Positions 59,739 to 64,000 of a DNA stretch of 64,000 nucleotides are shown piece after piece. Made by a program: the position numbers and the translations under genes. The stretch is from CAVPFA01 sp963703655 (GTDB lineage Bacteria; Actinomycetota; Acidimicrobiia; Acidimicrobiales; Bog-793), in NCBI GenBank assembly GCA_963703655.1, contig CAVPFA010000003.1, positions 558,001-622,000 on the forward strand. Reading direction: 5' to 3'. Numbering within the stretch: the stretch's first letter is position 1; every line of letters starts with the position of its first letter. The notes below the pieces were generated by a model. The model saw nothing but the letters and a program-made list of their open reading frames with translations, was not told the DNA's origin and did no database searches.

Positions 59739-60604
59739 CAGTCGCTCTTCTCCTCGTCGCCTGCAGCCTCTTCAGCGCCGTCGGCGTCCTCGGCCTCGCC
59801 CGTTTCTTCGTGGCTCTCCGTAGCGCCGTCGGTCGCCGCGTCCTGGGCATCCTCGACCCGGTCGGTCGCCGCGTCATCGGCATCCTCGACACCGTCGGTC
59901 GCCGGGTCGTCGGCGTCCTCGGTCGCCTCGTCCTCGGCATCCTCGACACCGTCGGTCGCCTCGTCGCCGGCGTCTTCGGTCTCGTCGGTCGACTCGTCCT
60001 CGGCAGTCTCGTCATCGGCGAGCGCCTGCTCGACCGCGTCTTCGATCTCGGGCGGCTCGCCCTGGTCGCCGGCGGCCACGATCTCGAGAAGCCGCTCGTC
60101 GACGGGTTCGCCGGCGGCGACCCCAGCGCCTGCGTCGCCCGCGGCGGCGGCTCGACCCTGGCGGCGTGCACCGGCCACCCGGCGCGCCCGACGGTCGGCT
60201 GCCTCGGCCGCGACACGAGCCCGACGCCGGTTCAGCTCGGCGTCAGGCATGCGCGACAAGATGACGGTGACGTGGCAGGTCCGCTTGCGGATCCGGGTGG
60301 CGCGCCCGCGCGCACGGGGCCGCCAACGCTTGAGCGTCGTGCCCTCGTCTGCGAAGCATGCGGACACGAACAGCTCCTCGGGATCGAGGCCGTCGTTGTG
60401 GAGCGCGTTCGCCGCCGCGGACCGCAGCAGCTTGCCGATCACCGTCGCAACTTCCCGGTCGCAGAACTCGAGGACCTCCGTCGCCCGCTCGTAGTCCTTG
60501 CCCCGGATGAGATCGAGCACCTCGCGCGCCTTGTACGCGGACACTCCCGAATGCCGGAGAAGGGCGCGGGTCCCGGGCCGCTCGTTGGTCTTGATGCCCG
60601 TCAT
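59738..60604 (-). CDS. rplV: ribosomal protein L22 with long acidic repeat tail
   Basis: L22 lines the peptide exit tunnel. The core (residues 1-120: SAYKAREVLDLIRGKDYERA, then WRPRARGRATRIRKRTCHVTVIL with the tunnel-loop basic residues) is normal. It continues through a basic Ala/Arg stretch (121-165) into about 100 acidic residues (185-288). These repeat units such as ATDGVEDAEDEATED and ATDGVEDADDAATDR. Usual L22 is 110-130 residues; here it is 288. The reading frame is open and uses the same high-GC codons throughout, so the tail looks genuine. Confidence 0.94.
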   Translation of the reverse strand: MTGIKTNERPGTRALLRHSGVSAYKAREVLDLIRGKDYERATEVLEFCDREVATVIGKLLRSAAANALHNDGLDPEELFVSACFADEGTTLKRWRPRARGRATRIRKRTCHVTVILSRMPDAELNRRRARVAAEAADRRARRVAGARRQGRAAAAGDAGAGVAAGEPVDERLLEIVAAGDQGEPPEIEDAVEQALADDETAEDESTDETEDAGDEATDGVEDAEDEATEDADDPATDGVEDADDAATDRVEDAQDAATDGATESHEETGEAEDADGAEEAAGDEEKSD

Positions 60605-60605
60605 G

Positions 60606-60885
60606 TCAGCGCCTCGCCGCCCGTTCCTGGCCGGCGTGGTAGCGGAACGTCCGCGTAGGGGCGAACTCGCCGAGCTTGTGACCGACCATCGACTCGGTCA
60701 CGTACACCGGCACGTGCTTGCGGCCGTCGTGAACCGCGATCGTGTGGCCGACCATGTCCGGGATGATCGTCGAGCGGCGCGACCAGGTCTTGATGACGCG
60801 CTTCTCGTTCGACGAGTTGAGCGTCGTCGACCTTGCGCAACAGGTGATCGTCGACGAAGGGCCCTTTTTTCAGGCTACGAGGCAT
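60606..60885 (-). CDS. rpsS: ribosomal protein S19 (frameshifted)
   Basis: MPRSLKKGPFVDDHLLRKVD is followed in the next frame by TLNSSNEKRVIKTWSRRSTI and TIAVHDGRKHVPVYVTESMVGHKLGEFAPTRTFRYHAG to a TGA at 60606. One surplus base within 60821-60830 explains the break. About 92 residues result. Its repaired stop lies one base before the rplV ATG. Confidence 0.95.
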
Positions 60886-60903
60886 GACGGTTCCCCTCGG
60901 CGG

Positions 60904-61739
60904 TCAGCGGCGGGCGCCGCGGGTGCGGCGACGACGGATGATGAGCTGGTCGGATTGCTTTTGGCGCGGACGCGTCCGGCCTTCGGCCTGCCCCAGGGCG
61001 ACACCGGGTGGCGGCCACCGGAGGTCTTTCCTTCGCCACCGCCGAGCGGGTGGTCGACGGGGTTCATCGCCACCCCACGGGTCTGGGGGCGAACGCCCTT
61101 CCAGCGGTTGCGTCCCGCCTTGCCTATGGAGACGAGCTCGGCTTCCGAGTTGCCGACCTCGCCGAGCGTCCCGCGACAGTCGATGGGGACTCGTCGCATC
61201 TCGGTGGACGGGAGCCGCAAGGTGGCGAACATTCCCTCCTTCGCCACGAGCTGCACGCTCATGCCCGCGCCCCGCGCCAGCTTGCCTCCCCCTCCGGGAC
61301 GGAGCTCCACGTTGTGGATCACCGAGCCGACTGGGATGTAGCGCAGCGGAAGGGCATTTCCCGGGCGGATCTCGGCGCTTGGCCCGGACTGGAGCACGTC
61401 GTCGACAGCGACCCGGGCGGGAGCCAGGATGTACCGCTTCTCGCCATCGAGGTAGTGCAACAGCGCGATTCGCGCGTTGCGATTGGGGTCGTACTCGATC
61501 GCGGCGACCCTGGCCGGGATCCCGTCCTTGTCCCGGCGGAAGTCGACCAGACGATACTGCTGCTTGTGGCCTGCGCCGCGGTGGCGAGCCGTCTTGCGGC
61601 CGTGGTTGTTGCGGCCACCGCTGCCGGGCTTGGGTACCAAAAGGGTCTTCTCGGGCCGGGTCTTGGTGATCTCTGAGAAGTCCGAGACCGACTGGAACCG
61701 GCGTCCCGGGCTCGTCGGCTTGCGCTTGCGGAGTGCCAT
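60904..61739 (-). CDS. rplB: ribosomal protein L2 (frameshift near the 3' end)
   Basis: L2 is needed for peptidyl transfer. ALRKRKPTSPGRRFQSVSDF starts the protein; GRNNHGRKTARHRGAGHKQQYR and RGVAMNPVDHPLGGGEGKTSGGRHPVSPWGRP are conserved. After WGRP the frame must shift by one missing base near 60988 to give EGRTRPRQKQSDQLIIRRRR and a stop at 60904. Repaired length is about 278 residues. Confidence 0.95.
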
Positions 61740-61750
61740 TCGGATTCTCC

Positions 61751-62041
61751 TCAGCTCTCGAACAGCTCGATGCGATCGTCGCCGACAAGTCGCACGATCG
61801 CCCGCTTGGTGTCCGGCCGTTTCCCGTAGGCGGCGACCCGTCGCTGCCGCTTGCGCTTTCCCTTGCGTACCAGGGTGTTCACACTGGCGACACGCACCCC
61901 GAAGGCCTCCTCGACCGCCGCTCGGATCTCGATCTTGCTGGCCCTCGGGTCGACGACGAAGACATAGGTGTGATCGTCCATGAGCGCGTACGACTTCTCG
62001 GAGATGACCGGGCGCAACAGGATCGAACGGTCGCCGCTCAC
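61751..62041 (-). CDS. rplW: ribosomal protein L23
   Basis: The 96-residue protein at the tunnel exit has ILLRPVISEKSYALMDDHTYVFVVDPRASKIEIRAAVEEAFGVRVASVNTL. The GTG at 62041 overlaps the rplD stop by 4 bases. Confidence 0.97.
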   Translation of the reverse strand: MSGDRSILLRPVISEKSYALMDDHTYVFVVDPRASKIEIRAAVEEAFGVRVASVNTLVRKGKRKRQRRVAAYGKRPDTKRAIVRLVGDDRIELFES

Positions 62042-63003
62042 TTGCCCTCCTCCTCGTCCGCGGCCGCGTCCTCGTCAACCGCGTCCGCCTCATCGTCGTC
62101 TGAGGCCTCGTCAACCGCATCGGTCCCGTCTTCGTCTGAGTCCTCGGCTGCGTCCTCGTCAACCGCATCCGCCCCGTAGTCCGCATCGTCTTCGTCCGCG
62201 TCCTCGTCGACCGCGTCGGCCTCGTCGTCGTCAAGCGGGTCGGCCGCGTCGGCCGCGTCGTCCTCGGCTGAGTCATCGGCCGCGTCTTCCGCCTCGTCGC
62301 CAGGTTCAGCCTCGGTGCGGACCGGTCGCGACGAGACTGCGACCGAGCCCTCCGGTGCGTCGCTGACCTGGCCAGGCACGGTCTCGTCGGTGAAGACGAC
62401 CCAGTCGGACGCGACCACGTCGTAGGCAGTGAGCTGCCCGGCCTCGACGATGGTGACATGCGGCAGGTTCCCGAAGGACCGCTCTGCTATCACGTCGTGT
62501 CCGGAGATGACGACGAGCACGGCACCGTCCAGGCCGAGCGACTCGAGAGAGGAGGCGGCCTGCTTGGTCTTCGGCACCTCGAAGGACCAGCGATCGACGA
62601 GGCAGACGCGGTCTTCCGCCGCACGATCCGACAGCGCCGCCCGTAGCGCCTGGCGCACCATCTTTCGGGGCGTGCTCTGCGAATAGTCACGGGGCTTCGG
62701 CCCGAAGGCGACTCCTCCGCCGGTGAACTGCGGTGCGCGGATCGTGCCTTGGCGGGCGCGGCCCGTGCCCTTCTGGCGGTGGGGCTTGGCGCCGCCACCT
62801 GCGACCTCGGCGCGTGTCTTGGTGCTGTGCGTGCCCGAACGCTTCGCTGCCAGCTGCGCGGTGACGACCTGGTGCAGGAGGGGCACGTTGACGTGCGCGC
62901 CGAAGTATTCCACGTCGAGCTGGACGATCCCGAGGAGCTCGCCCGAGTCATTGCAGCGCTCCACCAGCACTGAGGGAACCGTTGCGGCCATAGTGTCGGC
63001 CAT
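62038..63003 (-). CDS. rplD: ribosomal protein L4 with acidic repeat tail
   Basis: L4 reaches into the peptide exit tunnel. The core (about 1-212) has KTRAEVAGGGAKPHRQKGTGRARQGTIRAPQFTGGGVAFGP, the tunnel loop, and a normal C-terminal half. Residues about 230-321 are almost only Asp, Glu and Ala. They repeat DEADAVDEDA-like units four times (near residues 260, 277, 294 and 305). Usual L4 is about 205-230 residues; this is 321. ATGA overlap links it to rplC. Confidence 0.94.
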   Translation of the reverse strand: MADTMAATVPSVLVERCNDSGELLGIVQLDVEYFGAHVNVPLLHQVVTAQLAAKRSGTHSTKTRAEVAGGGAKPHRQKGTGRARQGTIRAPQFTGGGVAFGPKPRDYSQSTPRKMVRQALRAALSDRAAEDRVCLVDRWSFEVPKTKQAASSLESLGLDGAVLVVISGHDVIAERSFGNLPHVTIVEAGQLTAYDVVASDWVVFTDETVPGQVSDAPEGSVAVSSRPVRTEAEPGDEAEDAADDSAEDDAADAADPLDDDEADAVDEDADEDDADYGADAVDEDAAEDSDEDGTDAVDEASDDDEADAVDEDAAADEEEGK

Positions 63004-63644
63004 CAGTTGGCTCCCTTCACGGCGTCGCGTATGAGAACCATCCCACCTCGCGGACCGGGAATGGCGCCCTTCACGAGGATGATCTCACGCTCCGGATCGG
63101 CGGCGACGACCTCGAGGTTGAGTGTGGTCACTCTCTCGGCACCCATGCGGCCGGCCATCCGGGTACCCCTGAACACCCGCGCAGGCGTCGCGCAGGCCCC
63201 GACCGATCCGGGTGCGCGGTGCTTCTTGTGGTTGCCGTGCGCGCCCCCTTGGCCCTTGAAGTTGTGGCGCTTCATCCCGCCCGCGAACCCCTTGCCCTTG
63301 CTGACGGCAGTCACGTCGACCTTGTCTCCCGCCGACATGATGCCCGCATCGATCTCCTGGCCGACCGAGTATCCACTCGTGTCGTCGAGCCGCAGCTCGA
63401 CCAGCCGGACGCCCGGCTCGACGCCCGCGCGCGCGAAGTGCCCTGCCTCGGGCTTGTTCAGCTTGCTCGGGGCACGCACCCCATAGGTCACCTGCAACGC
63501 GGAGTAGCCCTCGTGCTCGGCTGTCTTCACGCGCACCACGCGGACCGGCGCGACCTTGACCATGGTCACGGGCACGACGCGCTGCGCGTCGTCCCAGACC
63601 TGTGTCATGCCGACCTTCTCGCCGACGATCGCCTTGGTGGCCAT
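63003..63644 (-). CDS. rplC: ribosomal protein L3
   Basis: The 213-residue protein has VGEKVGMTQVWDDAQRVVPVT, GKGFAGGMKRHNFKGQGGAHGNHKKHRAPGSVGACATPARVFRG and the MAGRMGAERVT segment. It is complete. A 313-base gap precedes it. Confidence 0.97.
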   Translation of the reverse strand: MATKAIVGEKVGMTQVWDDAQRVVPVTMVKVAPVRVVRVKTAEHEGYSALQVTYGVRAPSKLNKPEAGHFARAGVEPGVRLVELRLDDTSGYSVGQEIDAGIMSAGDKVDVTAVSKGKGFAGGMKRHNFKGQGGAHGNHKKHRAPGSVGACATPARVFRGTRMAGRMGAERVTTLNLEVVAADPEREIILVKGAIPGPRGGMVLIRDAVKGAN

Positions 63645-63957
63645 GGCTCTTCTGCCTCTGCTCTGCTCGTGATCGCGCCGGGGCTCGCGGACAGAACGGA
63701 CAGCGTCACCCGTTGTCGCCGTTTGCGCCCGACCGGCTGTTCCGACAGCCTCTTGTCGTGCGGACGCTCCGCCCGGGCATCCGGAGCGGAGCGCACATCA
63801 TGTTTGGCCGGAAGGTCCCCCTGAACTCCTCGGGGCGCTCCCGGACGTCGTGCTCGTGGTCGCGGCGGACGAGGTGCCCACCGAGCCGTTGAGCATACCA
63901 CCCCCGCCCGCCGCAGCACCCGTCCGCGTGGCTGCCCATGCCACCGTGGCGGGGTCG
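63645..63957 (-). other. 313-base gap between rpsJ and rplC
   Basis: Most S10 operons have only a few bases here. Short readings exist on both strands, but none resembles a known protein. On the operon strand a possible -10 (TATGCT, 63893-63898) lacks a good -35. A bulged hairpin lies at 63766-63792. The gap could hold an internal promoter or leader RNA for rplC and downstream genes. Confidence 0.5.
63766..63792 (-). promoter_or_regulatory. hairpin in the rplC leader
   Basis: GCTCCGC (63766-63772) pairs with GCGGAGC (63786-63792). CCGG/CCGG forms an inner stem across one bulged base with a 4-base loop. It lies about 120 bases before the rplC start. A role in ribosomal-protein feedback control is possible but not shown. 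Confidence 0.35.
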
Positions 63958-64000
63958 CTATGCGGTCTGGATCTTGATCTCGATGTCCACCCCCGCCGGA
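63958..64000 (-). CDS. rpsJ: ribosomal protein S10, C-terminal end only
   Basis: The last 43 bases, read on the minus strand, give PAGVDIEIKIQTA and a TAG at 63958-63960, the invariant C-terminus of S10. The rest lies beyond the right edge. This confirms that the cluster is an S10-type operon. Confidence 0.9.
   Translation of the reverse strand, partial: PAGVDIEIKIQTA

Noticed and set aside
1..64000. CRISPR arrays, tRNA or rRNA genes, insertion sequences, integrases
   Set aside because: None recognised on either strand; the only repeats are the amidohydrolase duplication, the acpS 17-mer, the infA-rpmJ pair and coding repeats in L4, L22 and the helicase.

Overview
The window is high-GC DNA from an actinobacterium. 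Supporting marks are the many GTG starts with 4-base stop/start overlaps, an F420-type LLM enzyme, GuaB3 beside the guaA locus, zinc-ribbon forms of S4 and S14, and the order rpoA-rplQ-truA-rplM-rpsI-glmM-glmS-acpS-nnr-alr. A class such as Acidimicrobiia is possible but is only an inference. Single-base frameshifts occur in at least ten genes, nine of them normally indispensable (rplB, rpsS, rplE twice, rpsN, rpsH, truA twice, rplM, rpsI, groEL). The base calls therefore contain indel errors, and the frameshifts in the accessory region should be read the same way.

Positions 1-22091 hold an accessory catabolic region. From the left it has a deaminase-type amidohydrolase (5' end outside the window) coupled to an ABC importer with an NMT1/THI5-type binding protein. 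A six-gene chain with 4-base overlaps follows: M20 hydrolase, B12-binding mutase subunit, acyl-CoA mutase large subunit, class III CoA-transferase, a second M20 hydrolase and an LLM oxidoreductase. A second transcription unit carries an acyl-CoA epimerase-like VOC protein, a GntR/FCD regulator, a TenA-like protein, two nearly identical tandem TRZ/ATZ amidohydrolases, an ACMSD-like amidohydrolase and a zinc alcohol dehydrogenase. A second NMT1/THI5-type importer and a third TRZ/ATZ amidohydrolase close the region. The set suggests import, deamination, ring opening and deacylation of an amino-N-heterocycle, possibly an aminopyrimidine of the thiamine type, followed by CoA activation and B12-dependent carbon-skeleton rearrangement. 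The pathway is inferred; no substrate is proven.

Positions 22091-32210 hold a PcrA/UvrD helicase, a fused glycosyltransferase-like/methyltransferase protein of lower GC, guaA, a large YfhO-like membrane protein, guaB3 and a Nudix CoA-pyrophosphatase. Positions 32312-37779 carry groES-groEL behind a promoter with a CIRCE operator, and a coupled udg-tsaE-tsaB-rimI-tsaD operon for t6A tRNA modification. A zinc alcohol dehydrogenase on the opposite strand separates these from alr-nnr-acpS-glmS-glmM.

Positions 45459-64000, read right to left, form one long translation cluster: S10 (end only), L3, L4, L23, L2, S19, L22, S3, L16, L29, S17, L14, L24, L5, S14, S8, L6, L18, S5, L30, L15, SecY, Adk, Map, IF-1, L36, S13, S11, S4, RpoA, L17, TruA, L13, S9. 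L4 and L22, which both line the peptide exit tunnel, carry long acidic repeat tails that are not part of the usual families.
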